Below, piece after piece: positions 8,753-17,531 of a DNA stretch of 64,000 bases; the stretch's first letter is position 1, and every line of letters starts with the position of its first letter. A model generated the notes under the pieces. That model made no database searches and had not been told where the DNA came from. It worked only from the letters and a program-made list of their open reading frames with translations. The position numbers and the translations under genes are program-made. Source of the stretch: Sedimentisphaerales bacterium (GTDB lineage: Bacteria; Planctomycetota; Phycisphaerae; Sedimentisphaerales; Anaerobacaceae); contig JAFGDN010000032.1 in NCBI GenBank assembly GCA_016932095.1, positions 1 through 64,000 of the forward strand, in the 5' to 3' direction.

Positions 8753-8773
8753 GTTTGACGTTCAATCGACCGA

Positions 8774-9475
8774 TTATTCGGCTGTTGAAGGTCCGAAGGC
8801 AAATTTTTTGAACTGCTCGAACGACATACCGCCTATTCTCGCATTTTCGATTACACCGTTGGCGTCGATTATGAAGAACGTCGGAATTGAAGAAACATCG
8901 CTGAAGGGTTTTGGCAGGTATGTATCCCGGCCCACAGTAGCGAGGGGGTAGTTTACTTTCATTGTCTGCCTGAACTTGCGAATGGTATTCGGCGATTCGT
9001 CGGAAATGCCTATTATGACAAGGTCGTTTGCGCTGGTTGTTTTTCGCAGTTCTATCAGGTGCGGAATTGTCCTCCTGCACGGCGGGCACCAGGTAGCCCA
9101 GAAATCGAGAAGAACACGTTTGCCTTTAAGATTCGACAGCTTGATTTCCTCGCCGTCAATTGTTTTCAGGGTCATATCGGGGGCGGGCTTGCCTTTATAG
9201 GCGGGAAATGCTGCTCCGAAACCTTCGAGATTTTTGCCTGCGTACAGCATAAAGAAGCCGGCGCTTGCCAAAATTGCGATGAGCGAAAGCACAAAACCCG
9301 ATATTGAAAAACCCCTGTGAGGGAAGCGATTAGCCAGGTGAATAATCGCTATTATCACGCCTGCCAGGGCGAAAATCGAGCCGATAACAAATACGGAAGA
9401 CAAAAGCCCCGCTATTCCCAGCGCCAGGGCGGTTATGCCGAGGCCCAGTCCCCGTTGGTTCCCCTTTGGCGCCAT
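8774..9475 (-). CDS. DUF4190-like membrane domain fused to a TlpA/ResA-like thioredoxin
   Basis: Residues 10-80 contain two or three transmembrane helices with the small-residue-rich GLGITALALGIAGL...AIIHLANR pattern of DUF4190-type domains. After APDMTLKTIDGEEIKLSNLKGKR comes a thioredoxin fold with WATWCPPC (active-site Cys130 and Cys133) and the cis-proline loop SSIPTFFIID. The extracytoplasmic domain would act as a thiol-disulfide oxidoreductase, as in cytochrome c maturation or envelope redox repair. It is transcribed away from the DtxR/feo operon. A CcdA-like reductase is encoded at 21.7 kb and could supply electrons, but that link is inferred. Confidence 0.88.
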   Translation of the reverse strand: MAPKGNQRGLGLGITALALGIAGLLSSVFVIGSIFALAGVIIAIIHLANRFPHRGFSISGFVLSLIAILASAGFFMLYAGKNLEGFGAAFPAYKGKPAPDMTLKTIDGEEIKLSNLKGKRVLLDFWATWCPPCRRTIPHLIELRKTTSANDLVIIGISDESPNTIRKFRQTMKVNYPLATVGRDTYLPKPFSDVSSIPTFFIIDANGVIENARIGGMSFEQFKKFAFGPSTAE

Positions 9476-9565
9476 AAGCTATCCCTTTCAATTTTGCACC
9501 TTAAACCATATACACTACGTAAAAAACCGGCCGAAAGCAATATTGTTAATTTTACGAAAATATAT

Positions 9566-9594
9566 TTGACAAAATAAATCGGCCCGTCGATAAT
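9566..9594 (+). promoter_or_regulatory. Sigma-70-type promoter of the iron operon
   Basis: TTGACA (9566-9571), a 17-base spacer, then GATAAT (9589-9594). This near-consensus promoter places the transcription start at about 9600, inside the palindrome at 9598-9613. The regulator would thus occlude its own promoter. Confidence 0.7.
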
Positions 9595-9597
9595 AAA

Positions 9598-9613
9598 GTT
9601 AGGTGAACCTAAC
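9598..9613. promoter_or_regulatory. DtxR-type operator upstream of the regulator gene
   Basis: Perfect palindrome GTTAGGT-GA-ACCTAAC. The core matches the TTAGGTxAxCCTAA style of DtxR/IdeR/MntR boxes. It ends one base before the regulator ATG and overlaps the expected transcription start. A second copy lies before feoB, which supports autoregulation and co-regulation. Confidence 0.8.
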
Positions 9614-9614
9614 A

Positions 9615-10076
9615 ATGGCTGTTCGTAAGAACTACAACTTGAGCCCTTCGATGGAAGATTACCTTGAGGCCATCCTGAACGTGGCCGACCCTTCGGGCAT
9701 CGCCCGAAGCAGGGATATAGCCGCGACCCTCGAAGTGGCGAAACCGTCCGTTACGGGTGCGTTGAGACAGCTTGCCAAAAAAGGGCTGGTCAATTACAAG
9801 CCGTACGGCTGTGTTACGCTAACCACATCGGGCGCTGTCCTGGCGATGAAAGTCGCAAAAAAGCACGACATAATCAAGTCCTTTCTTACAGAAATCCTGG
9901 GGGTTGACGGACCCGCGGCGCAGGATGCCGCCTGCAAGGCCGAGCACCTGCTTGATGTGTCTATCGTGTCGAAAATGAGCCATTTTACGAATTTCGCAAA
10001 AACCCGGGCGAAGAAAGGCGAAGATATTATGCATCTTCTGAAAAGATTCTCGGCCGCCGGCAGGGCGGGAAAGTAG
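9615..10076 (+). CDS. DtxR/MntR-family metal-dependent transcriptional regulator
   Basis: The 153-residue protein has the N-terminal winged helix of DtxR regulators (SPSMEDYLEAIL, SRDIAATLEVAKPSVTGAL, GLVNYKPYGCVTLTTSG). A dimerisation and metal-binding helix region follows (KKHDIIKSFLTEILGV, CKAEHLLDVSIVSKM). It lacks a C-terminal SH3-like domain, so it is of the short MntR/TroR kind. FeoA starts two bases after its stop, so the three genes form one operon. Iron(II) is the likely co-repressor because the targets are feoA and feoB. Manganese cannot be ruled out from the sequence. Confidence 0.92.
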   Translation: MAVRKNYNLSPSMEDYLEAILNVADPSGIARSRDIAATLEVAKPSVTGALRQLAKKGLVNYKPYGCVTLTTSGAVLAMKVAKKHDIIKSFLTEILGVDGPAAQDAACKAEHLLDVSIVSKMSHFTNFAKTRAKKGEDIMHLLKRFSAAGRAGK

Positions 10077-10078
10077 CT

Positions 10079-10321
10079 ATGGAAACTAAAAACGCGATAC
10101 CGCTTTCGAAGGTTGGCGAGGGATTTCTTGTCAGTGTAGTCGGCGTTGACGCCGGTCGCGGCCTCAGAAACCGCCTGATTTCAATGGGCCTGTTTACGGG
10201 AACTCAAATCAGGATTGTAAGAAACGACGGGTCCGGCCCCTTTGTAATAAGCGTTAAAAATTCGAGAATGGCGCTGGGCCGGGGGGTCGCAGACAAAATT
10301 ATGGTAACCCTGTCCGGCTAA
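10079..10321 (+). CDS. feoA: Ferrous iron transport protein FeoA
   Basis: An 80-residue SH3-like FeoA protein, with PLSKVGEGFLVSVVGVDAGRG, RLISMGLFTGTQIRIV and a C-terminal ISVKNSRMALGRGVADKIMV. FeoA is a small cytoplasmic partner needed for FeoB iron(II) uptake. It starts two bases after the regulator stop codon and is followed after 53 bases by feoB. That spacer contains a second operator. Confidence 0.93.
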   Translation: METKNAIPLSKVGEGFLVSVVGVDAGRGLRNRLISMGLFTGTQIRIVRNDGSGPFVISVKNSRMALGRGVADKIMVTLSG

Positions 10322-10342
10322 ACTGTATTTTTTTACACATAA

Positions 10343-10358
10343 GTTAGGTTTGCCTAAC
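10343..10358. promoter_or_regulatory. DtxR-type operator between feoA and feoB
   Basis: GTTAGG-TTTG-CCTAAC, a perfect palindrome sharing the arms of the site at 9598-9613. It lies 17 bases before the feoB ATG. A weak promoter (TTTACA at 10332-10337, TAACAT at 10355-10360, 17-base spacing) overlaps it. feoB may therefore have its own regulated start. Confidence 0.75.
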
Positions 10359-10374
10359 ATATAAACATCAAAAA

Positions 10375-12459
10375 ATGACGATTGAGAGGCAAAAAAAAAT
10401 AACCGTCGCTCTTGCCGGTAATCCCAACAGCGGCAAGACGAGTATTTTTAATATGCTTACCGGCGCCAGCCAACAGGTAGCCAATTACCCCGGAACGACC
10501 GTTGAAACAAAACAGGCGCACTGCACATACAAAGATTTTCGCATAACTTTCGTTGACCTGCCCGGCGCCTACGGCCTGACGGCCTTCTCTGAAGAGGAGC
10601 TTGTTGCGCGAAACTACATTATAAACGAAAAGCCGGACGTCGTCGTGGACGTTATCGATTGCTCAAACGTTGAACGCAATTTGTATCTGACCACCCAGTT
10701 GATTGAAATCGACGTCCCCTTCGTTCTTGCCTTCAATATGAGTGATATTGCACGGAGGCGGGGGGTTGTTTTCGATAACGGCCGGCTTTCGACTCTTCTC
10801 GAAGCGCCTGTTGTTTCAACCGTCGGCAATAAAGCCGAAGGTCGGCTTGCGCTTCTCGATGCAATCATCGCCGTCGCAGGCGCGGATAGAAAGCCGCGAA
10901 CACATCGTATAATCTACGGCGATGAAATTGAAAAGTCCCTGAAAAGAATCGAATCCGCCATTCGTTCCGGCCATCCCGAAATTGCCTCCAGGTATGGCTC
11001 TCGCTGGGCGGCGATTAAACTGCTCGAACAGGATAATGAAATGCTGACGAAAATCAGCGATTCGCCGCTTCGCGGCGTCCTCGACGGGGAGGTCGTCCGC
11101 CTGAAACGGATTTTCCGCGACGACCCCGAAACGGTTATAGCGGACAAACGCTATGGTTTTATTTCAGGCGCCTGCCAGGAAGCCGTTAAAGCCACCGTTG
11201 AGCTTCGCCACACCACAAGCGACCTGGCCGATGTTGTTCTCACGCATCGCGTTCTCGGCCTGCCCATATTCCTGTTGCTTATGTATCTGGTTTTCTATCT
11301 GACATTCACGGTCGCGGCTTTCCCAATGGCCTGGCTCGAACAGTTCTTTGGCTGGCTTGCCGGCTTCATTGCCGCTCTCTGGCCGGCCGATGTCGTCAAC
11401 TGGTTGCGTTCACTGCTAATCGACGGCGTTATACCGGGCGTCGGAGGCATACTTGTCTTTGTGCCTAATATCCTCATTTTGTTTCTGGCGATAGCGGTCC
11501 TCGAGGATTCCGGCTATATGGCGCGAGCCGCCTTCGTTATGGACCGCCTGATGCACAAAATCGGTTTGCACGGCAAAAGCTTTATCCCTATGCTCATCGG
11601 CTTCGGCTGTTCGGTCCCGGCCATTATGGCCACGCGCATCCTCGAAGACAAACGCAACCGCTTTACCACGATTATGGTTTTGCCTCTGATGAGCTGCGGC
11701 GCACGTCTGACAATCTACGGCCTGCTTATACCCGCGTTTTTCCGGCAAAACTGGAGAGGGCCGGTTTTGTGGCTCATTTATCTCATTGGTATCATTCTGG
11801 CCGTTGTCGCCGCTAAGGTTTTGCGTTTCACCGTTTTTCGCGGCGAAACCACACCTTTTGTTATGGAACTGCCTCCGTACCGCGTTCCTACGCTTAAATC
11901 AATCCTCAATCATACGTGGATTCGCGGCTGGCTCTACCTCAAAAAGGCAGGCACAGTTATCCTCGTCTTTTCCATCGTTCTCTGGGCCGCTATGAATTAT
12001 CCGAGGGTCGAAGATGAGTCCTTAACAGGAAAGTCGGTCGAGCAGGTTCAGCAGGCGCAACTGGCGAATTCCATAATCGGCCGGCTTGGCCGGGCGATTG
12101 AGCCGGCTATAAGGCCGCTCGGTTTCGACTGGAAAATCGGCTCAGCGTTAATCGGCGCAACAGCCGCTAAAGAATTGTTCGTCTCGCAATTAAGCATCAT
12201 TTACGCCGTCTCCAGCCGCGACGAATCTTCTACGGCTCCAACGCTCCGCTCTCATCTGCAGGCCGACTATACACCTCTGGCTGGCTTTTGCATAATGCTT
12301 TTTTGCCTTATTAGCTCTCCTTGTTTTGCAACTGTCGCGGTTACACGTTCCGAAACCGGCTCCTGGCGATGGGCTGCATTTCAGTTTATCTCCCTTACCG
12401 CACTCGCCTATGCCGTTACACTTGTGGTTTACCAGCTCGGCGCCTTTTTCATTGGTTAA
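10375..12459 (+). CDS. feoB: Ferrous iron transporter FeoB
   Basis: The 694-residue protein has an N-terminal G domain: P-loop GNPNSGKTS at about residues 16-24, switch NYPGTTVE, DLPGAYGL and the NMSD specificity motif. A helical GDI-like spacer follows, then the polytopic membrane domain with two Gate segments (ILILFLAIAVLEDSGYMAR and the later LFVSQLSIIYAV). It imports Fe(II) across the inner membrane. The conserved second-Gate region ends in PCFATVAVTRSETGSW. No FeoC is present. No clear Shine-Dalgarno is visible before the ATG, so expression may depend on the local promoter or a leaderless-like start. Confidence 0.96.
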   Translation: MTIERQKKITVALAGNPNSGKTSIFNMLTGASQQVANYPGTTVETKQAHCTYKDFRITFVDLPGAYGLTAFSEEELVARNYIINEKPDVVVDVIDCSNVERNLYLTTQLIEIDVPFVLAFNMSDIARRRGVVFDNGRLSTLLEAPVVSTVGNKAEGRLALLDAIIAVAGADRKPRTHRIIYGDEIEKSLKRIESAIRSGHPEIASRYGSRWAAIKLLEQDNEMLTKISDSPLRGVLDGEVVRLKRIFRDDPETVIADKRYGFISGACQEAVKATVELRHTTSDLADVVLTHRVLGLPIFLLLMYLVFYLTFTVAAFPMAWLEQFFGWLAGFIAALWPADVVNWLRSLLIDGVIPGVGGILVFVPNILILFLAIAVLEDSGYMARAAFVMDRLMHKIGLHGKSFIPMLIGFGCSVPAIMATRILEDKRNRFTTIMVLPLMSCGARLTIYGLLIPAFFRQNWRGPVLWLIYLIGIILAVVAAKVLRFTVFRGETTPFVMELPPYRVPTLKSILNHTWIRGWLYLKKAGTVILVFSIVLWAAMNYPRVEDESLTGKSVEQVQQAQLANSIIGRLGRAIEPAIRPLGFDWKIGSALIGATAAKELFVSQLSIIYAVSSRDESSTAPTLRSHLQADYTPLAGFCIMLFCLISSPCFATVAVTRSETGSWRWAAFQFISLTALAYAVTLVVYQLGAFFIG

Positions 12460-12467
12460 CAGCGAAA

Positions 12468-14129
12468 TCAATATTGATAATAGAATGGGTCTATTTGCAG
12501 CCAGGACTCGGCTAATTTTGTGAAGTCGGCAAAGTCAATTATGCCATTGGCAGATAACAGTAAATCGAGGGGTGAATCTTCTATAAGCCAGGCGGAGGCG
12601 AGCGTTGATAAATCGTTAAAATCCACGGCGTAATCGTATGGCGGCAGGTCGCCTGCCGGGACGGGATGCAGCTCAAAGGCGAAGCCGTAATCGGCCGATT
12701 CGCCGTTGGCGGAGTCGTTTTCAATCACGAGTGTATAATCGCCCGGCGATTCGAGCAGCAAATCGCATTTTTCAAGGTTATTCGGGTCAAAGTCGGGAAC
12801 ATCTGTGCTGAAAATCGGGTTTGGCTCGCCGGGGGCATATAAAATCATATCGAGGTCGGCCAAATAAACCGTTAATTCGTCCGATTCAAGAACGCCGATT
12901 GGATTCTTGTCGGTCCACAGGATTCTTCGATGCCAGGTAAGCGTTCCTGATAATCTGAATCTTTCGGTTACACTGATTGTGAATACGTCGTTTTGGTCCG
13001 GTTCAAGCCGGCCAAATACCCAACCCCTGTCCTGTAAAATTAAAGTATTCGGCTTAATCTCGTTTGTATCGAGCAACAGATACGCCCTGAGAACATCAAG
13101 CCGGCCGTAGCCGCGGTCCCTGTGCCAGGTATTGTTTGAATCGGCGGGATTAGTGGATGCGCCTGCCTTGTCGTTGATATTTGGCATAGCGGTATTGACT
13201 AAAACGGCTTTTATGACAACGCTGCGATTGTCGTTGGGGTCTTCCGTGTCGTCGGCAAGCCCCAGCAATAAGGCGGCAGCGCCCGCCGTATGCGGCATTG
13301 AGTAGCTTGTTTCGCCGCCTGAGGTTCCTGAGTTCCTCCAGTCGGTATCGGAGCTCGACGTCGGCGTCATCTGTTGTTGCGAGGGGGCTGTTATATCCGG
13401 TTTTCGCCTGCCGTCAACCGTCGGCCCGGGATTGCTGACGGACCCGACCATTCGATAATCGTATGGATTATTCAGGTCGTTTAGTCGAAGCCCTCCCGTT
13501 GTAATGCCGTTATAGGCGTCGCCGAATATGGTTATTTCGGGATATATGTTTCCGGCAGCGTTTGCGAAAATAACGTTGTTTTCATAAGCATAATAATCAT
13601 ACAACATTGTCCAGGGGCTTTGACCATCCGCAGATAAGCCGTCAATCTGGAAGCCGGTAACGATAGCCCGGCATTGCTGATTTATGACAAGTTCGGTCAG
13701 TGCGTTATTAAAGTTGCTCCATGAAACGCTGTTGTTGTCGTCCACGACCCTTGCGCAATAAATATCCGCCCCCGGCGCGACGCCGATGTCGTTGGGGTGC
13801 GAAACGCCTCCTCTGCTCGATATAGGCCCCACTAATTGCGTATCGTGCCAGAATATTGAGTTGCCGTCGCCGGTAAAATCGAGATTAAAGGCGTGTGAAA
13901 CCCCGTTGGCGTCCTTGAATGCCTCGTGGGTGGTCCTGACGCTCCTGCTCAGTATCACCCCAATGTTGACGTCCTGGCCTGTCTGGCCGAGATTATGCAC
14001 CGCTATTGCGTTTGAGCCGCCCGGGCCGGTTGATTCCTTGAGGGCATAGACATCTGATGCCGTAATGTTGCAAAAAAATATTGCAACAAACACCCCCCAT
14101 ACCTCTAATATATTAGAGTTTCGTCTCAC
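12468..14129 (-). CDS. Secreted subtilisin-like (S8) protein lacking the catalytic Asp, with dockerin-like tail
   Basis: I chose the GTG at 14129 (GGAGG 5 bases upstream) over the ATG at 14156. It yields a good signal peptide (ILEVWGVFVAIFFCNITAS). The S8 fold is recognisable from HDTQLVG (His95, matching HGTHVAG), VAPGADIYCARV, ANAAGN (oxyanion Asn) and ETSYSMPHTAGAAALLL (Ser277, matching GTSMAxPHVAG). At the position of the catalytic Asp (VAVIDSG in active enzymes) the protein reads IGVILSRS, with Leu60. A bacterial pre-peptidase-like beta domain follows (ILQDRGWVFGRL...YTLVIEND), and then the dockerin-like VDFNDLSTLASAWL and IDFADFTKLAESWL. It may be a pseudoprotease or use a shifted acidic residue. 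It converges on feoB with an 8-base gap. Confidence 0.85.
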   Translation of the reverse strand: MRRNSNILEVWGVFVAIFFCNITASDVYALKESTGPGGSNAIAVHNLGQTGQDVNIGVILSRSVRTTHEAFKDANGVSHAFNLDFTGDGNSIFWHDTQLVGPISSRGGVSHPNDIGVAPGADIYCARVVDDNNSVSWSNFNNALTELVINQQCRAIVTGFQIDGLSADGQSPWTMLYDYYAYENNVIFANAAGNIYPEITIFGDAYNGITTGGLRLNDLNNPYDYRMVGSVSNPGPTVDGRRKPDITAPSQQQMTPTSSSDTDWRNSGTSGGETSYSMPHTAGAAALLLGLADDTEDPNDNRSVVIKAVLVNTAMPNINDKAGASTNPADSNNTWHRDRGYGRLDVLRAYLLLDTNEIKPNTLILQDRGWVFGRLEPDQNDVFTISVTERFRLSGTLTWHRRILWTDKNPIGVLESDELTVYLADLDMILYAPGEPNPIFSTDVPDFDPNNLEKCDLLLESPGDYTLVIENDSANGESADYGFAFELHPVPAGDLPPYDYAVDFNDLSTLASAWLIEDSPLDLLLSANGIIDFADFTKLAESWLQIDPFYYQY

Positions 14130-14241
14130 ACCGTCCTCCAAAACACTAAAAATCAACGGTTATATTGTATTATAGCAGAATGGAGTTGAATTTTCAAAAA
14201 AAACGTCCATAAAGTAAGATAAATCCAGCGTGGACCGTCCT

Positions 14242-15195
14242 TTATTTACGAGGGTTTTCCCTGCGAAGCCACTCGACGAAACGCTTTAGGCCATCGCTAA
14301 TATGCGTATTCGGCGAATATCCCAAATCCCTGCCGGCTTTGGTAACGTCAGCGTATGTTTTATCAACGTCTCCCGGCTGCATCGGCAAATATTCAATGAC
14401 CGCCTTTTTGCCGAGGGCCTTTTCAATCTCGATAATCAAGTCCTTGACGCTGAGCGGCCTTGATTCGCCTAAATTGTAAATATGGCAGCCGTCGCATTTT
14501 TTAATGCTCGCCATAGTGCCGTCGATAATATCGTTAATATAGGTAAAATCCCTCATCATACTGCCGTCGCCGTAAACCGGGATGGGTTTGCCTGCCTCGA
14601 TAAGCCGGGCAAACTTGTGAATGGCCAGATCCGGCCTTTGCCGGGGTCCGTAAACCGTGAAAAACCGCAGGCACGTCAGCGAAATCCCGTAAAGGTGATG
14701 GTAAGTATGGCAAATCAGCTCGCCGGCCTTTTTCGTCGCGGCGTATGGCGAAATGGGGAAATCGACGTTATCGTCTTCTGAAAAGGGGACCTTTTTGTTG
14801 TTGCCGTAAACGCTGGAGCTTGAGGCGAAAATGAATTTCTGTATTCGGTTCTTTTTTGCTGCTTCCAGGAGTGTCATTGTTCCGTTTACGTTCACGTCGG
14901 CGTAAGCGAGCGGCTGCTCAATCGAAGGCCGGACGCCCGCCTTTGCGGCGAGGTGAATTATAATATCCACTCCCTGGCCAGCCGTTCTGTTCATCGATTC
15001 AGCGTCACGAATATCCGCCTCGACTAACTGAAATCGCTTGTTCTGCAGGCAGGTTTTGATATTGTCGCGTTTGATTTTCGGGTCGTAAAACTCGTCGAAA
15101 TTGTCAATCCCGATAATGCTCCAGCCGTCGGTCAACAGCCGTTCACATAAATGCGACCCGATAAATCCAGCCGCCCCGGTTACTATCGCTTTCAT
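14242..15195 (-). CDS. NAD-dependent epimerase, UDP-glucuronate 4-epimerase type
   Basis: An extended short-chain dehydrogenase of 317 residues. The Rossmann motif is TGAAGFIGSHL, and the catalytic Ser/Tyr/Lys set is in SSSSVYG and SPYAATKKAGE. IDNFDEFYDPKIKRDNI and TVYGPRQRPD are typical of UDP-glucuronate/UDP-galacturonate 4-epimerases (CapI/LspL type). It is the last gene of the sugar-nucleotide operon, behind UDP-glucose dehydrogenase, which would supply its UDP-glucuronate substrate. UDP-galacturonate is the likely product, probably for surface polysaccharide. The exact sugar is inferred. Confidence 0.9.
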   Translation of the reverse strand: MKAIVTGAAGFIGSHLCERLLTDGWSIIGIDNFDEFYDPKIKRDNIKTCLQNKRFQLVEADIRDAESMNRTAGQGVDIIIHLAAKAGVRPSIEQPLAYADVNVNGTMTLLEAAKKNRIQKFIFASSSSVYGNNKKVPFSEDDNVDFPISPYAATKKAGELICHTYHHLYGISLTCLRFFTVYGPRQRPDLAIHKFARLIEAGKPIPVYGDGSMMRDFTYINDIIDGTMASIKKCDGCHIYNLGESRPLSVKDLIIEIEKALGKKAVIEYLPMQPGDVDKTYADVTKAGRDLGYSPNTHISDGLKRFVEWLRRENPRK

Positions 15196-15205
15196 TGGCT
15201 AAAAC

Positions 15206-15571
15206 CTATGCCGCAATAACAATAATAAGTCCAGTCGCCAGAACAATTAGCGCTAGAATCCTTTGCATAAAAACCGGTTGTTCGAGGAACCAGCCCAGTA
15301 TCTCTTTGCCTTTTTGAAGTCCTAAGATGAAAATCAGTAATCCCGATACGAGCATTATCAGCCCGAATAGAAAAATGAGCCGTGGAAATTCACACTCTCT
15401 GGCCCCTAAGAAAAATACTATCGCCAAAGCAAATCTTACCAACGCCGCGAAATACAGCCAGATGCCCTTCAGGAAAAATCTCATTATCGCCCGCGGTATC
15501 GCCGGCTTAAACAGGTAAACCAGTCCCATACAGACGATAAACGTTCCTATGGCTTTTATGGCTGTATTCAT
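15206..15571 (-). CDS. Small four-helix membrane protein, unknown function
   Basis: No named family recognised. The 121-residue protein is almost entirely hydrophobic, with about four transmembrane segments (IGTFIVCMGLVYLF, LYFAALVRFALAIVFFLGA, LIFLFGLIMLVSGLLIFILG, ALIVLATGLIIVIAA). It lies between UDP-glucose dehydrogenase and the epimerase with gaps of 21 and 10 bases, so it is co-transcribed with the sugar-nucleotide genes. No catalytic motif is visible. Confidence 0.75.
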   Translation of the reverse strand: MNTAIKAIGTFIVCMGLVYLFKPAIPRAIMRFFLKGIWLYFAALVRFALAIVFFLGARECEFPRLIFLFGLIMLVSGLLIFILGLQKGKEILGWFLEQPVFMQRILALIVLATGLIIVIAA

Positions 15572-15592
15572 AGTGAATTCTACTTTCCCACT

Positions 15593-16903
15593 TCACTTCA
15601 CCGCGGGTCTTCCGATGCTGTAATATTCGAATCCTGCTTTCCGGACGACGTCGAGGTCAAGCAGGTTTCGGCCGTCGAAAATAACGGGTTTTTTCAATTT
15701 TTTTGCGATTAGCTCGAAATCCGGGTTCCTGAACTCCTGCCAGTCGGTCAAAATCACAAGGGCGTCCGCGCCTTCGATTGCGTCGTAGCCGTTCTCGAAT
15801 ATTTCCATCCTGGCCCCCAGGGCTGCCTTCGCGTTCTGAGCCGCCTCGGGGTCGTATGCCTTTATTTTCATCCCGTGCTCCGATAGCTTCCTTATGCAGT
15901 TTATAGCCGGCGACTCGCGAATATCGTCGGTTTTGGCTTTGAAAGCCAGACCCCAAACCCCTAATATCGGGTTTTTGGTCTTTTTGCCGAAATATTCGAT
16001 GATTCTGCGGGCGAACCTTTCCTGCGAGGCGACGTTGGCAAGCCAGGCGGCTTTGCCGATTTTCATTTCACTTTTTTCAATCTCGCCGGTGTGAATCAGC
16101 GCCCGTATGTCTTTTGGAAAACAGCTTCCGCCGAAACCCACGCCCGTAAAGAGAAAGGCCCTTCCTATTCTGGTGTCGCTGCCGATTCCCTGGCGAACCG
16201 CCTCGATGTCTGCACCCATTTTTTCGCACAGGGCGGCAATTTCGTTCATAAACGATATCCGCGTCGCCAGCATAACGTTGGCGGCGTATTTGGTCATCTC
16301 CGCCGAAGCGGCGTCCATAAATATGAGCCGGTTGCCCTTTCGCATAAACGGGCCGTAGATTTGCTTCATCATCTCACGCGCCTGCTGGCTGTCAGTCCCG
16401 ATGATTATGCGGTCGGGGCTCATAAAGTCCTCGATGGCCGAGCCCTCTTTCAAAAACTCGGGATTGCTGACGTAGTCAAAAGGTTTGTCCGTTTTTGATT
16501 TTATCAATTTAATCGCCTTTTTGTGTGTGCCGATTGGGACGGTGCTTTTTGTGACGATAATCCGATAGTCAGTCATTATTGCGGCTATATCGCCCGTAAC
16601 CTCAAGAATGGCTGATATATCCGCGGAGCCATCCGCCATAGGCGGCGTTCCGACAGCTAAAAATATAATCGAGCTATTGTCCACACCGTATTTCAGGTCC
16701 GTCTTAAACTCGAGCCGTTTGAGTTTTTCATTGTGCTGCACTATTTCGGCAAGCCCCGGCTCGTAAATCGGTATAACGCCTTTTTTCAAACCCTCTATCT
16801 TTGTCCCGTCTTTGTCAACGCAAATCACGTTGTTACCTGCCTCGGCCAGGCATCCGGCCGTTACAAGACCCACGTATCCTATCCCGACCACGCAAACCTT
16901 CAT
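15593..16903 (-). CDS. UDP-glucose 6-dehydrogenase
   Basis: The 436-residue enzyme oxidises UDP-glucose to UDP-glucuronate with two NAD+. The N-terminal Rossmann motif GIGYVGLVTAGCLAE, the TKSTVPIGT and NPEFLKEGSAI motifs, and the catalytic cysteine in GFGGSCFPKDIRAL are all present. The C-terminal UDP-binding domain includes WGLAFKAKTDDIRESPA. The neighbours (phosphomannose isomerase, NusG-like factor, UDP-glucuronate epimerase) point to surface polysaccharide synthesis. Confidence 0.95.
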   Translation of the reverse strand: MKVCVVGIGYVGLVTAGCLAEAGNNVICVDKDGTKIEGLKKGVIPIYEPGLAEIVQHNEKLKRLEFKTDLKYGVDNSSIIFLAVGTPPMADGSADISAILEVTGDIAAIMTDYRIIVTKSTVPIGTHKKAIKLIKSKTDKPFDYVSNPEFLKEGSAIEDFMSPDRIIIGTDSQQAREMMKQIYGPFMRKGNRLIFMDAASAEMTKYAANVMLATRISFMNEIAALCEKMGADIEAVRQGIGSDTRIGRAFLFTGVGFGGSCFPKDIRALIHTGEIEKSEMKIGKAAWLANVASQERFARRIIEYFGKKTKNPILGVWGLAFKAKTDDIRESPAINCIRKLSEHGMKIKAYDPEAAQNAKAALGARMEIFENGYDAIEGADALVILTDWQEFRNPDFELIAKKLKKPVIFDGRNLLDLDVVRKAGFEYYSIGRPAVK

Positions 16904-16924
16904 CTGTTTTTGCTCCTTTTTGGC

Positions 16925-17488
16925 TTAATGCATTTCGTTTTCTTCGACCGGCTCAATCATATCGGCGTCTATTTCCACGCTTGCCGCCTGTCCTAACATA
17001 TCAACCTGAAGCACGAGGCGCATCTCATTTCTTGTCTTCTCGACTATCCCCTGCAAACCTGCCAGGGCGCCGCCTATTACCCGAACGCGCCGACCGGTTT
17101 TGATATAATTATGCTGCGTCAAATTCACGCCCGCTGAAATCGCCTGCTCTATCTGCGACAGCTCCGCAACGAGGCGCTGCTGGTCTTTTACCTCTATGAG
17201 GTTGGCAACGCGGTTGGTCCGCAAAACCTCGAGGCGATGTCGTTCCTCGCCGCAGAAAAACAAATATCCGCTAAACAGCGGCAAAAGCGACTTAATCGTC
17301 CTGCCGCGAATTTTCCTGACCTTCCAGTTCATCGGCAAAAAATAGCTCACACCTTTGACGACAAGGTCGTCGGCCAGGGCCTTTTCGTTTCTGCTTTTGG
17401 TGTGCGCGACCCACCATTGCCCCGCGAAATCACGAATCGGTGCTCCTTCAGGCCACCGTATCGGCGGATTTTCACTCGGCTTCAGCAA
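16925..17488 (-). CDS. NusG/RfaH-like transcription antitermination protein
   Basis: The 187-residue protein has the NGN domain (WWVAHTKSRNEKALADDLV, YFLPMNWKVR, PLFSGYLFF) and a C-terminal KOW motif (TGRRVRVIGGALAGLQGIVE). Genome-wide NusG is usually next to secE and rplK. This one sits inside a polysaccharide operon, like RfaH, UpxY or LoaP, which suppress termination within their own operons. The start is a TTG at 17488 with AGGA 9 bases upstream, so low translation is possible. It is 21 bases upstream of UDP-glucose dehydrogenase. Confidence 0.87.
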   Translation of the reverse strand: MLKPSENPPIRWPEGAPIRDFAGQWWVAHTKSRNEKALADDLVVKGVSYFLPMNWKVRKIRGRTIKSLLPLFSGYLFFCGEERHRLEVLRTNRVANLIEVKDQQRLVAELSQIEQAISAGVNLTQHNYIKTGRRVRVIGGALAGLQGIVEKTRNEMRLVLQVDMLGQAASVEIDADMIEPVEENEMH

Positions 17489-17531
17489 TTTCTTTTTCCT
17501 AATCGCAATGCGGGGTTTGCCCCGCCGTTCC

